Positions 33,274 through 43,352 of a stretch of DNA of 64,000 bases are shown piece by piece. Within the stretch, counting starts at the first letter, position 1; every line of letters begins with the position of its first letter. The notes under the pieces were generated by a model. The model worked only from the letters and a program-made list of their open reading frames with translations, was not told the DNA's origin and searched no databases. The DNA is from Macrophomina tecta. Lineage: Eukaryota > Ascomycota > Dothideomycetes > Botryosphaeriales > Botryosphaeriaceae. The stretch spans positions 2,790,001 to 2,854,000 of the forward strand of contig JAKSGN010000003.1 in assembly GCA_024180945.1 (NCBI GenBank), given 5' to 3'. The position numbers and the translations under genes are program-made.

Positions 33274-34050
33274 ATGAGCAACACACTCCTCGTCAGGCCA
33301 ATGCGGCCGCTCTCCTCCTCCATCACTGGCTCGCTTCGCTGCGGAGCTGTACCTTCCACCACAACCACGTCCGCCACAAAACCCAGCGCACCGGCGGCAT
33401 CACCATCGCCAATGGGGCTCACCCAACGCCGCCACGAGTCCACGACCCGCCGGCAGCTCAACCGTCTGCGCTCCGTCCCGACCGCCCCCTCGTTCACACC
33501 CTCGAGCGGCCACACGACCGACCACATCGTCTTCAATCCGCCCTCCTCCGCCCCGAGCGTCTACCACACACCGCTCAAGTTTCTGCCGGCAGGCGACCGC
33601 CGCCGCGAGCTCTACGCGCTGACCTCGCGCCTCGCCTCGACGCCCTCCAACACCTCTCCCATCGCCCGTACCGGCACCGCCAACGCCGCCGCATCCTCCT
33701 CCTCTCCCTCTATCCTGCCCCCACACCTCGCCCACGCCTCCGCCACCAGCAACGCTCCCCTCCCTTCGCCCGTCCGCCAGCCCTACGCAAAGAAATACCA
33801 CCTCACCGAAACCGACATCGCCGAGATCCGCCGCCTGCGCGCCTCAGACCCTGCGCAGTGGACGCGCGAGCGCCTCGCCGCCAAGTTCGAGTGCTCGCAG
33901 TTCTTCGTCGGCCTGGTTGCGCCCGCGCCCGAGCACGCGGCGCGCAAGGCGACTGAGGTCGAAGAGGTCAAGAGGGGCTGGGGCAGGCGGAAGAGAGAGG
34001 CGAGGGAAGACAGAGGGCGGAGGCGGGAGGCGTGGGGCAGGGATGCGTAA
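33274..34050 (+). CDS. mrpl20: Mitochondrial large-subunit ribosomal protein MRPL20 (mL58)
   Basis: Single exon, 258 aa from the ATG at 33274; an open frame continues upstream to 33076 but the sequence there is not protein-like. The N-terminal 60 residues are Arg/Ser/Thr-rich and acid-free, as in a mitochondrial presequence (LLVRPMRPLSSSITGSLR, GLTQRRHESTTRRQL). The conserved C-terminal block is YHLTETDIAEIRRLRASDP, QWTRERLAAKFECSQFFVG, then a basic tail of RGWGRRKREARED. This is a fungal-specific protein of the mitoribosome large subunit. Good match, moderate length spread in the family. Confidence 0.85.
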   Translation: MSNTLLVRPMRPLSSSITGSLRCGAVPSTTTTSATKPSAPAASPSPMGLTQRRHESTTRRQLNRLRSVPTAPSFTPSSGHTTDHIVFNPPSSAPSVYHTPLKFLPAGDRRRELYALTSRLASTPSNTSPIARTGTANAAASSSSPSILPPHLAHASATSNAPLPSPVRQPYAKKYHLTETDIAEIRRLRASDPAQWTRERLAAKFECSQFFVGLVAPAPEHAARKATEVEEVKRGWGRRKREAREDRGRRREAWGRDA

Positions 34051-34959
34051 GCGGGTGGAGTCGTGACTGGGCCTGTTGCATAATTGAAATGCCGGTAACG
34101 CGGACGACGGGAGATGTGCGAACGGTTGCTTGAGGTGGCGAGGGTATCCAGTGACAGATTAGAGCTGGGGGAGCTGGCATGGAGGAAAAGAGGAGACGCA
34201 ACTCCATCTAAAGCTAGCCCACGTATCGCATCAAGCGGCGTTGTGGAGACCGCAATCAATGGAGTATTCGAGATACAAAGTGGAGGAGGCCAAGACAAGG
34301 GTCGAGAGGAAAGGTAGAGCTGGACAGCTGTGCAGTTCGATTTCGAAGCGACGAACGACGACGCAGCAACTCCTCCAGATTTTCTGTATATCACATTCTA
34401 TATCTTTTTGTTTTTTTTGCTGGGAAGGGCGGCCAAAAATCCGGGAGTCTGTAGGATACGCGTGTATTTTTCACTCCAACAAAAAAGAATCAGATCTGAT
34501 GGATGTCCATGATGAAGATCCGTTTCCGGGGCTCGTTGCAGATTATGCAAATGCGTTCGGGCATGTGTCGAAAAGAATATCACCGTCGTTCATCCAATGA
34601 GGCACAGGAGGTTAACATCAGTTGCCGTGCATGTATTTTGACACGGTGAGTCGAAGCAGTCGTCCGGACGAAAGTGCAAGTTAATCTATGACATTTACGT
34701 CCGAACGACTGCTTCGATTCCACATATAGAACGCTTGGTACATATTTTGCTTCCGCCTGACAATAGAGTAGCCGGACATACCGAACCTGGGATACTTAAC
34801 GATCGAGTGGTTCTCTTTCTTATTTCTTTCATTTCATGACTACTTACGCGTAGTCACTTTATCCTTTCATTTTTTTTGTTCAGATCATCACATCCCAGGC
34901 GCCGTCCAGGTACTCTGTCTCGCTCGACATCCGTCTCATTACATTCTCCCACCCTCTAT
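34051..34959. other. Convergent intergenic region between mrpl20 and dug1
   Basis: 909 bases at the 3' ends of two converging genes. No coding potential recognised. It holds the long inverted repeat listed next. Confidence 0.55.
34651..34717. repeat. Near-perfect inverted repeat (hairpin)
   Basis: The arms at 34651-34670 and 34698-34717 are 20 bases each and complementary at 19 positions, separated by a 27-base loop. A transcript of the - strand would pair at all 20 positions, one as G-U. The base of the stem can extend by three more pairs if wobble is allowed. It lies between converging genes. Confidence 0.85.
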
Positions 34960-36621
34960 CTATGCCTCGTTCATCGGCTCCTCAGCAACGTAGTGCAAAT
35001 AAGCGCCCAACAACTTGATACCCTCGATGTAATTCCTCTTGTCCAGCTTTTCATTGATACTGTGCGCCGCATCCGTCGAGCTACCCATGGGCAGGAGGAG
35101 GACGTTCTTACCAGTGGCCTGCTCGAAGGTCAAGGTCACGGGAATACTGCCACCCTCGCGCGTGAGGTCAGGCTTGACGTTCCAGACACGCTCCACAGCC
35201 TTCGCAGCAGCGGTGAAGTTCCAGTGCTTGGGCGAAGCAACCCACCACTTGCCCGAGTGCTGCTCGACGAGCTTGCAGGTGTTCTTGCTGCCGAGGCTAG
35301 CGAAGACCTTGTTGACGTGCTTCTCGACAAGGGCGTTGACCTCTGGGATCTCCATGTTAGGGACAGTGCGGATGGAGAACTTGCCGATGACCTTTGCGGG
35401 AATGACCGTCTTCGCGCCGGGAGCGCTGAAGGCGCCCTCGATGCCGTGCAGCGAGAGCGACGGGAAGCGCCAGCGGCCCATCAGCGTGCGCTCCTTGTCG
35501 TCGAAGAGACCCGTCTTGCTGCCCAGCGACTCATACAGGTTGTCCATCGTGAAGGCGATGTCGCCGTACAGCGACTTCTCCTCGTCCGTCAGCGGCGCCA
35601 CCAGCTTGTCCAGCCCGTCTATCAGGATCTTGCCCGACGGGTCGACCAGCGACGACATGACGCGGACCAGGTCCGTCATGGGCTCGTGGGCGGTGCCGCC
35701 GAAGACACCGCTGTGCAGATCCTGGGCCGGCCCGGAGATCTCGATGCTGTAGTAGTTGCAGCCGCGCAGGCCGTACGTCAGGCACGGCTTCTCAGTACCC
35801 AGCCAGTAGTTGTCCGAGATGCAGACGGCGTCGGCGTCAGCAAAGAACTTCTTGGCCTCGGCGAAGATGAAGTCGTCCAGGCCCTCGCTGCCGTACTCCT
35901 CCATGCCCTCAAAGCACATGAGCAGGTTGACGGGGAAGTCAACGCCCGACTTCTGGTGTGCCTCGATGGCGTTCAACCAGCCCAGTACGGGGCCCTTATC
36001 GTCCGTGGCACCACGGCCGTACATGCGGCCCTTGTCGTCGACGGTGAGAGTGAAGGGCTCGGTTGCCCAACCGTCCTCCTTCAAGGCGGGCTGCACATCG
36101 TAGTGGCCGTAGACGAGGATGGTGCGCTTGTTCTTGTCGTTGCCGTAGCGGGCGATGACGACAGGCGGCAGTTCGAGGTGCTCCTTGTGCGGCTGCTTGC
36201 CCAGGGGCCTGAGCTGGACCTCAGCGCCGAGGTTCTTGAGCTCGCTGGCGAGAAACTCGCCCATCTAGATTGATGTGAGCAGATAGCGGGGTAGCTGGCG
36301 GACGGCCGGCCACACCTTGACGACATCAGGCCTGCGCTCCTCGTCGGCGGAGACGGAGGGGATGGCAACGGCTTTACGCAGGCGGTCGATGAAATGGTCG
36401 GACAGGCTGTCGACCTGCTTGAAGTAGGGGTCCAGTTGCGCAGTCATGCTGTTGTACGGACTGTAGAGATACGGCCAGACAGGCTTTGCGATACGGACGG
36501 GCGAGGTGGAGCTGAAGGTCCTGCTGAACAAACAGCTGGCAGTTGGGATGGTGCGGGAGGTCAAAGAAAGGCTGAGAGGCCGATGGTGGGGGAGTCGAAT
36601 TGCCAGGCGGGGCAGGTGCAT
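34960..36621 (-). CDS. dug1: Cys-Gly metallodipeptidase, Dug1/CNDP type (M20)
   Basis: Two exons on the - strand (36621-36316 and 36264-34960; 51-nt intron). Metal-binding and catalytic motifs are clear: YGHYDVQP, GRGATDDKGP, MCFEGMEEYGSEG, DNYWLG, the dimer-domain DLHSGVFGG, and EGGSIPVTLTFEQ with SSTDAAHSINEK. From the in-frame ATG at 36447 (MTAQLDPYFKQVDSL) the protein is 478 aa, the usual cytosolic Dug1 length; from 36621 it gains 58 residues rich in Arg, Ser and Leu with no acids, ending SRTFSSTSPVRIA, which reads as a mitochondrial presequence. A further ATG lies at 36723. Dug1 splits Cys-Gly and other dipeptides, completing glutathione breakdown; it needs two divalent metal ions. Confidence 0.93.
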
Positions 36622-37154
36622 CTTTCGGCCTGGTGTTGCGCTCGCGTGCTGCCGCTTGTCACGCTCGACCCGACGGCTTGCATCGGCTGAGGCGCTGACC
36701 TCCGGTCGTGTTCTCACCACCATCCAGCAAGCGAGCCTTAATTACAAAGCATCACAATCATCTCACGATGAGAAAATTATAGCACAACGTTCTACATACA
36801 CCGCGCGTAGTCCTTTTCAAGCTGCATTGAAGCTCTTTTGCCCAATTGGGAATTGACTGGCCATCTATCCGCGGAGCTCCTCCTCAGCTTTCTGTGCAGG
36901 CGGGTATGCTGATTCAATGGATGCAGAAAATTTATGGTGTCTAGTCCTGATCGTCTTCCAGTTAATTAACTACCACTATCCACCAGAGAAGGCCGTTATC
37001 ACACCATAATCCAGTGAGCTCTAATGCTATCATGAGATGGACGGAAAACACCGTAAAACGGGTATACATGCAGAAAAATACTCCAGTAACACCCTTCACC
37101 CGATGCAGAGCGTCAATCATGCAGGGAAAATAATATCAACAGAAAGACAAACTT
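36622..37154. other. Intergenic region upstream of dug1 and downstream of cdt1
   Basis: 533 bases, AT-richer than the flanking genes, with no coding signal. It contains the dug1 promoter and the cdt1 3' untranslated region. Confidence 0.5.
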
Positions 37155-38807
37155 CTATAACCCCTTCGCACCAGCGGCAACCAGTCTCTTCCTGACCTCC
37201 ACGCCTCCGACAGCCTGACTCCTATCCACCACAACAGCCTCCAGCGTTCCCATCTTGACCAGCCCAATATAGCCGGGCACAATATCCCACGCAAGCACCT
37301 CCACAACCCTCTTGATCTCGTCGGCACCAATCGGGCTGCGCGAGCTTGTCTGAATGTCCTGCATAAGGCGCGGCAGCGGGAAGGAGATGCGCGAGGAGAT
37401 GGTCGAAGAGCCGGCGGTCGTCGCCAGCAAGCTGAGCGTCGCCAGCACGTCCTCACAGCGCTGCAGGGCCGCTTGGCGCGCACGTGCTTCGGGGGTGGGG
37501 CCGGCAGGAGCAGCGGCAGCGGCAGCTTGTTTGGCAAGGATGCGGTCGAGGAGAGAGGTGGCACGGGAGGGAGCGGTGGCGGAAGCAGGGATCAGCGGCG
37601 TCTTGGAGGAGGCTGATGACGTGGACTTAGCGTCGTCAGAGACTGTGGATGATGTGGTCGTGGAGGTTAAAGAGGAAACGCTCTTCTTGTGGCCGGCAAA
37701 GCTAGCCTTGCTAGCCTTGGTGGAGAGAGCCTTGACGGAAGCGGGGCGTGCGTTCTCCAGTCCCGCGTCAACCGGCTCAGCGGAGGTGTGGAAGCAGCTA
37801 CTCGCCGTTCGCGAATTGATCGCGCCGGACCTGAAATCTTCAAGACGCTTTTGACCCTTGGCCAGGAGCGGCGCCATCTTTGCCAACGAGGGGCTCTCCG
37901 TAACCTCTGCGAGGGGCAATTGACTGATAAAGTATGAGAGGGATGACGGGCTCTTCGAATTCGGTGTGATCTTGCAGCGGTACTCCACCCAGCGCGTGTG
38001 GATTTCGCGCTCAAAGAGCGCATTCAGGCTCTTCTCATCAATGGCCTGGGGTATAATGCTATTCGTACGTTTAGCACGAGCCTTCTTGCTCTCCTGTTGT
38101 TCCAAACAAATTCTCCCGCGGCCGTAATCCAAAAGATGATATGTCCGTTGCTTGAGTGCTGATGCGGGACGGTCTGTCAGTAGGCTGCTCTGCATCACTC
38201 CTAGGGTTCGCTTGATGTCATCTATTGTGACTCTACGCTTTCCCCAGACTTTAGTAACAGAGGGTGTGAGAGTGCGGAGGTCGACCGGAGACGTGGCGCC
38301 ATTGTGAGCATAGTGGAGGGATAGTGCGGAGAGGAATGATGAATGTAGAGTGATAAGGTCCCGGATTTCCTGCGGCAACTCGTCGCCGGACTTCACTTCC
38401 TTGAGACTTGGGGCGCTTGAGGAGCAGGGGCTCGTGGGAGGTGTTTCGATGGTGAAAGAGGACGAATCGGAGACTGATTTTAGCTTCAGAGGCTTCTTTG
38501 GCGTTGAGAGATCAAAGTCGGCGAGTAGTGTGCGCGCTCCCTTCGTAGGGGTGTCGGTTGGTGTTTCTGAGATAGGACGCTGAGAGGCTCGCGGACGGCG
38601 CAACTTCTTGCACGATGCCAGCTTGGGCGTTTCGGGTTCGTCATTGACATCCTGAGCCGCCGCCTTCCTCTTTTTCGATTCTGCTGGCGACACTGCCGGC
38701 TTTGACTCCCGAGCGAAGGATTTGATGTCCGTCTGCGATCTTGTTGTGCGTTTGTTTACACCGGACGAGGGGTGCGAGGCGGGCCGCGCACTCTTGGTAA
38801 TAGGCAT
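37155..38807 (-). CDS. cdt1: DNA replication licensing factor Cdt1
   Basis: Single exon, 550 aa. The N-terminal 130 residues are basic and unstructured, with a PCNA-binding PIP-box-like segment QTDIKSFARESK at 25-36 and several SP/TP sites (TPKLAS, SETPTDTPTKG). A central helical domain (about 140-300: LPQEIRDLITLHSSFLSAL, VTKVWGKRRVTIDDIKRTL) corresponds to the geminin/Mcm-linking winged helix, and a C-terminal winged helix (about 415-550) starts SLLDRILAKQ and contains LPRLMQDIQTS and GYIGLVKMG. Cdt1 loads the Mcm2-7 helicase at origins together with ORC and Cdc6 in G1. The upstream region has a cell-cycle box cluster. I am fairly sure of the family from the C-terminal domain. Confidence 0.85.
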   Translation of the reverse strand: MPITKSARPASHPSSGVNKRTTRSQTDIKSFARESKPAVSPAESKKRKAAAQDVNDEPETPKLASCKKLRRPRASQRPISETPTDTPTKGARTLLADFDLSTPKKPLKLKSVSDSSSFTIETPPTSPCSSSAPSLKEVKSGDELPQEIRDLITLHSSFLSALSLHYAHNGATSPVDLRTLTPSVTKVWGKRRVTIDDIKRTLGVMQSSLLTDRPASALKQRTYHLLDYGRGRICLEQQESKKARAKRTNSIIPQAIDEKSLNALFEREIHTRWVEYRCKITPNSKSPSSLSYFISQLPLAEVTESPSLAKMAPLLAKGQKRLEDFRSGAINSRTASSCFHTSAEPVDAGLENARPASVKALSTKASKASFAGHKKSVSSLTSTTTSSTVSDDAKSTSSASSKTPLIPASATAPSRATSLLDRILAKQAAAAAAPAGPTPEARARQAALQRCEDVLATLSLLATTAGSSTISSRISFPLPRLMQDIQTSSRSPIGADEIKRVVEVLAWDIVPGYIGLVKMGTLEAVVVDRSQAVGGVEVRKRLVAAGAKGL

Positions 38808-39987
38808 GGCGAGACGATGAGATATGATAGATGTGTGGCGAATGGGAGTGATATAGATTGGAATGTTAATAGGGTTCGTAGAATGGGCAGGTTATAATGC
38901 GGGGGAAGCAGCTGAGACGAAATATGACGCGCAGCGACGAGAACGCGACAGATGCGCGAAAATTCGCGCCAAGATTGCGACACGCTAGGCCAGATATGGA
39001 AACGTAAGTGAATGATATGTTTGCGGCGGCCAGACCACTAGTTGGCAGTTGCGTAGATTCGCGGGTATCTCTGAACAAAAGACTTCTTTCCAGCAGAGGA
39101 GGGGTCCAGGAGTGCCGCAGTCCATGATTACTTTATACTCCGTTGGGCTTCCACATGTTGATCCTCGTGTAGTGTTGATCTTGGATGTTGCTATGGAAAC
39201 TGACAGCTGGATCTCGCGAAACTCTGCGCGTCGCCGTCTCTTCCGGCACCGGCTTCAAGTCCGCATCGCCATAGCGCGACCATCTAGTTCGACTTATTTG
39301 ACATCCGCAACCGTCCGTTCATGCGATCTCCATGGCCAACTTTTGGGGTCCTTCCGGGTCCCAAAGCTGGCCGCAAGCCAGCCGCAAGCCATGGGCATCT
39401 AACTCGTGTATCCTGGAGGGCGGCTAAATTTACCGGGCGGGGACAACCTCCTTGAATGGCTACTGGCTGCAGCCATGAAACAATCGGGCATGCGGGCATC
39501 CTCTGGCTGTTTCGACCGCAGAGCTTATGCATCGATCGCCTTGTTCTGGTCTGATTGGTGTCTGCTCGAACGTCGCTCCCGTTACCTTCGTTTTAGCATT
39601 GTCCAGGCGTGTCCCTGAACATGGCCAATGAACAGACGTAATCCAGCTCTTCAATCTGTCTTGACGCAAAGAAGCATATAGATGACCGGTCACAAGTAGG
39701 CTTAATTAAGCAAGGCAGAGCTAGAAACATCGGCACGTTGCTGGACTGATCACAAAGATGGGCGGGGTGTTTCACATGTAGGCAGGCTTCTGCAGGCCGC
39801 CTTCGCCATTTTTTACGAAAGGCCCCCGTAAACACCGGAAGTTGTACACGGCAGCATCAGGGAATGGAAATCATTGTTCTTCGATAGCAAGGTGCATTGC
39901 GGTTATGCTCGTTCTCATCGTTCAGTCATGCCGTCTTCTCAAGCTCTACTGGCATCCTCGCGTGTCCCACGCTGATGCTCCCCGAAG
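38808..39987. other. Intergenic region upstream of cdt1, downstream of the GH71 gene
   Basis: 1.2 kb without a recognised gene. The 160 bases nearest cdt1 carry its cell-cycle elements. The rest has only short open frames. Confidence 0.5.
38927..38969 (-). promoter_or_regulatory. E2F/MBF-type cell-cycle elements of the cdt1 promoter
   Basis: GCGCGAA at 38954-38960 and its exact inverse TTCGCGC at 38963-38969 are separated by two bases, forming a 16-base palindrome; the right half continues CCAA as in an E2F site. Two ACGCG cores (MBF/MCB) lie at 38927-38931 and 38943-38947. All are 120-162 bases upstream of the cdt1 ATG. Fission yeast cdt1 is an MBF target. Confidence 0.6.
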
Positions 39988-41632
39988 TTACCCGATGATC
40001 TCGTTGAAATCATCCCCCAAGCTCTGGACCACCGGATTGAAATTCTCCCAAGAGCACTCCGCCGTGATCGGCACGCTGTTGTACTTCGAGTACGCAATGC
40101 GGCGGATGTTGGTCGGATAGACCAGGACGTGCGGGTAGAGGATATCGCTGCTATTCAACGGGAAATCTTGAGGGAACGGCAGCTCAAAGAGTTGGGGTCC
40201 AGTCTGGTTGGCCGTCGTGAAGGTCACCTTGGGAGAGCCAGGCCTCATGTCTTGCGAGTCGGGAGCATTGCCGTAAAAGACTTCGATCTCGACCTCGGCA
40301 CGCACAGCGGCCCAGATGAAGACCGAGTCATCAGGGAAATCGGAGTTCTGGACTGTGCCTGTCGCGGAACTTTGGCCACCACTGCACTTCGCATTCTTAC
40401 GGTGTACGCGGTACCAGTAGATCAGTTTGTTGTCCTTGAGCTCAGGTTCAGTCCCCGTCTTGTAGTAGTTGGCATAGTGAGCACTCATGTCCCGCCAAGC
40501 CGAGTGGTTCATGCCGTAGACGTAGTTGCCTTGCTCACCGAGGCTGACGCAACCAGGGGAAGTGCCATTCTCCTGGGGTACATCGCGAAGGTAAGATGAG
40601 GTTTTCCAGCTGTTCCAGCTTACGATATTCACAATGTCGGGCTTCGTATCGTTGATGACACCACTCCAGCGGTAGTACCAAAGGGTGTCACTGTACTGGA
40701 CGCGGCTGTCGGCAGGATTGTTGGTGTTGCGATTCTCGTAGTACCACGGTGAGACGGCCATTATGTACGGGCCGGTCCTTCCCGCCTTTTCCATGGCAGC
40801 CTTGAAAGCGTTATCAACGTCGCAGGTCAGGTTTTGGCGGACATTCATCGGCCAGGCCAATTCTTTGTTTATCAATTAGTTTTGCACCGTCATACTCTGG
40901 GAGTTCTCTGCTGACCGTTGTAAAAGCCATCGATAGAAGGATAGTCCAAGAAGGCAAATTTCGCGTCCTTATCGGGTTCACCGTAGCGAGTAGCTGCTTC
41001 CACATACTTCTCGATGTACGGAGCAATGCTGATATTAACCCCCTGACGATTGAGGAGAGATTTCATCTGGGAGAAGTAGTCGTCGGCATAGAGGCCACTG
41101 TCCCCGGTGATGATCAGCACAGTATCTTTCCAGCGGTAGGTCGCGGCCTGTTTGCTGGCATCCGAGATGATGGTCGACATGTAAGTCATGTTCCAGGCGA
41201 TACCGGTTGGACAATTCTCTGTACGGAAACTATAGCTCATGTCAAAGGCCGGAACGATAGAAAAGTTCTCAATATTTGCAGCAGTGTATGCATCCTTGAT
41301 CCTGGCAGTCTGCCAGCTCAAGTCTTGGGATTGACAGTTGGGAGGAACCGCGACCAGAGCTACGGATTCAAATGTCAGTGTGACAATTCGGGAGCCGAGA
41401 CGAAATGGTCGAGACGCACCGAAGCCATCAATTCCTGCTGCTTTAGCTGAGGCAATGTCAGTCTTCCAGGTGTCGACAGTGTAGGTTTCGGCGAATATGA
41501 GCTGTGGCAAGGTAAGCAGAGTCAGCAAGTCTGTCTAGAAGCAATTACCTCGAAGCTGGAAATGACCAGGGCAGCAGAAACGGCCTGGCTGAGGGCGCCA
41601 AGGACCAGCGCAAAGACAAGGGCAAACTCCAT
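39988..41632 (-). CDS. Secreted alpha-1,3-glucanase (GH71)
   Basis: Four exons on the - strand (41632-41549, 41501-41420, 41359-40916, 40862-39988; introns 47, 60 and 53 nt) give 494 aa. Exon 1 encodes the signal peptide MEFALVFALVLGALSQAVSA. The joined catalytic domain reads KTDIASAKAAGIDGFALVAV, SIVPAFDMSY, APYIEKY, DYPSIDGFYNELAWPM, YIMAVSPWYY, VNIVSWNSW and GESS-type segments in the pattern of GH71 mutanases, where conserved Asp and Glu/Asp residues act on alpha-1,3-glucan. Such enzymes remodel or degrade fungal wall alpha-glucan, for instance in budding, spore release or attack on other fungi. Several N-glycosylation sites (NFS, NMT, NIS, NLT, NGT) agree with secretion. Exon joints are set by frame and family motif. 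Confidence 0.92.
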
Positions 41633-41730
41633 ATTGGCAGAGTTCGGCAGCGTAGGAAGGATATGTAAGTGGTGTCGGCGAAGCAGATGTGGGTTGCAAA
41701 GGAGCAGATGAGGTTCAGCTTGCTAGGTCG

Positions 41731-41737
41731 GATTTAT
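41731..41737 (-). promoter_or_regulatory. TATA-like box of the GH71 gene
   Basis: TATAAAT on the - strand, about 100 bases upstream of the GH71 ATG at 41632. Spacing fits a core promoter. Confidence 0.5.
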
Positions 41738-42435
41738 ATTGCCCGAGAGGGAGGAGGATCAAGGTGGAATGACGGGCGTCCAGGTGGCGCGTGCCCGAAG
41801 AGGAAAGAGCCGAGTGAATAGAAGCACTTAGTGGTAGCTTGACTCCAAGTAAGGTCGCAGCGCGCGTAGCACATGCGCTGCCGAAGGTGAGGATACAAAA
41901 GGAGCGTGAAGAAAGATGGTTGCGGTTAGGCGGCGCCGATCAACGAAAGCCCATCGGCGTGTTTTAATAAACGTGGGCGCCATACGCCTCGCAGGGATGG
42001 GAGCGTGCAAGCAAACTCAACTGCATGGATTGCCTAACGGTGATTGCAGGGGGTATGCAGCCGGCAATTAGCGCCAAAGGTGATATACCCAGAGACAAGC
42101 CAGGTTCGGGGCAGGCAGAAGCCATTGCGAAGAATCAAAATCTTCGTCCGATATATCTTGTCCAGAGATCCCATTGCAAAAATGCTTTCACTTTCGAGCA
42201 ATTGCATCCGATGGCTGCCATTGACGCTGCCGCTGTCGACTACGGCACCCCTTTGCGCCGAGGAGCCCGCCTGTCTCCCCATCTCCGCACAAGTCCAGGA
42301 TTGTTGCTGCGCTCATCTATGTTCGAGACCCAGTCATACGGCTTTCGGCTCACGTCACGACGTTCCACGGGAAAATGTGGCCTTTCGACTTCATCCACAA
42401 GCCGACGTCGTGCAAGGGATATGGCGCACACTCTT

Positions 42436-42462
42436 GGGGGGGGGGGGGGGGGGGGGGGGGGG
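42436..42462. repeat. Poly-G tract (27 nt)
   Basis: Uninterrupted run of 27 G residues in intergenic DNA, between CTCTT and CTGATC. Length is likely to vary or be misassembled. Confidence 0.9.
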
Positions 42463-42804
42463 CTGATCTCTCCACTGCTTTTGGATGAGTGGCAATCATT
42501 TTCCACGCACGCCATAGTGCTGCCACACGCCAGGCCAATCGGCGCCTGCCGTCAATACTGTGTAAAACGCAGCCAGTACCTGAGCGAGGCAGCGGCATCG
42601 GCCGCAGGACGCAGTCCAAATGGAGGTCCTGGGCAACTGTCTCCTCGAAAGCACGTGAAACAGGTCTGCACAGCGCGCAACAAAGAGAAGTGGTAGATAT
42701 CAATTACATTGTATTCAAGACCCATTGCTCCGACTCCCTCATCAGCCATTACTCGTAGTGTGGTTGTTGTTGTTGTTGCATGCGTGATGTCATATCGTCG
42801 ACCC

Positions 42805-43352
42805 TCATTTGAACCATCCCGACAGCCAGCTCTTTGATTGCGCCGCCTTATCCTCCACTGTCTTGTCGAACTTGTCCACGGCTGAATGCAAGTCCTTTGC
42901 TGTCTGCGACGACACGTCCGCAATCTTCTTGTCGGCTTGCGCCCGGTACGCCTCAAGCTTCTCATCGATCTTGGTGGTGGTGGCCTTTGCATCAGCGATC
43001 TGTACGTGTGGAGGTCAGCAGATCTGTCTTAACGCAGTCGAGACGACGTCCAGAAACTGACCACGCCATCAAGCTTCTGGCCTGCTTCCTCGCCGAGGAC
43101 CTTTGCGCTGGTTTTCGCTTCTTTCTCCTTGCCGGGAAGGCCGCCCTTGACCTTAGAAGAGAGGCGAGCAGCGTCGTCTGCATCGCGTCAGTTGTGTCCA
43201 ATTCCTGGGGTCGAAATCATTTGCGACGCACGCTCGAGCTCCTTCTCAGCAAGCTTAGGGCTACCGCCGGCTTGGTATAGGTAGTATCCCACGCCTCCAG
43301 CCGCGGCCAGGCCGCCGTAGAGTCCAAGACGAGAGCCACCGCGAGCTGCCAT
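42805..43352 (-). CDS. Small conserved fungal protein, Lys/Ala/Asp-rich helical
   Basis: Three exons on the - strand (43352-43232, 43177-43062, 42999-42805; introns 55-62 nt) give 143 aa. The N-terminus (MAARGGSRLGLYGGLAAAGG, then VGYYLYQAGG) contains one short Gly/Ala-rich hydrophobic segment, perhaps a membrane anchor. The rest is strongly charged and helical (DDAARLSSKVKGG, KEKEAKTSAKVLGEEAG, KIDEKLEAYRAQADKK) and ends SWLSGWFK. Similar small fungal proteins carry the label calcofluor white hypersensitive protein; I recall this from annotation and cannot verify it. Function unknown. It is divergent with the dysferlin-domain gene, 573 bases away. Confidence 0.75.

Larger units (their letters stand above)
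41633..42804. other. Intergenic region with GH71 promoter
   Basis: 1.2 kb with no recognised gene. It contains the GH71 TATA-like box and a 27-base G run at 42436-42462. Confidence 0.5.

Noticed and set aside
34876..36273. 465-aa open frame on the + strand
   Set aside because: Exact antisense of the Dug1 gene. Codon bias of a GC-rich gene leaves the opposite strand open; the antisense protein has no domain.
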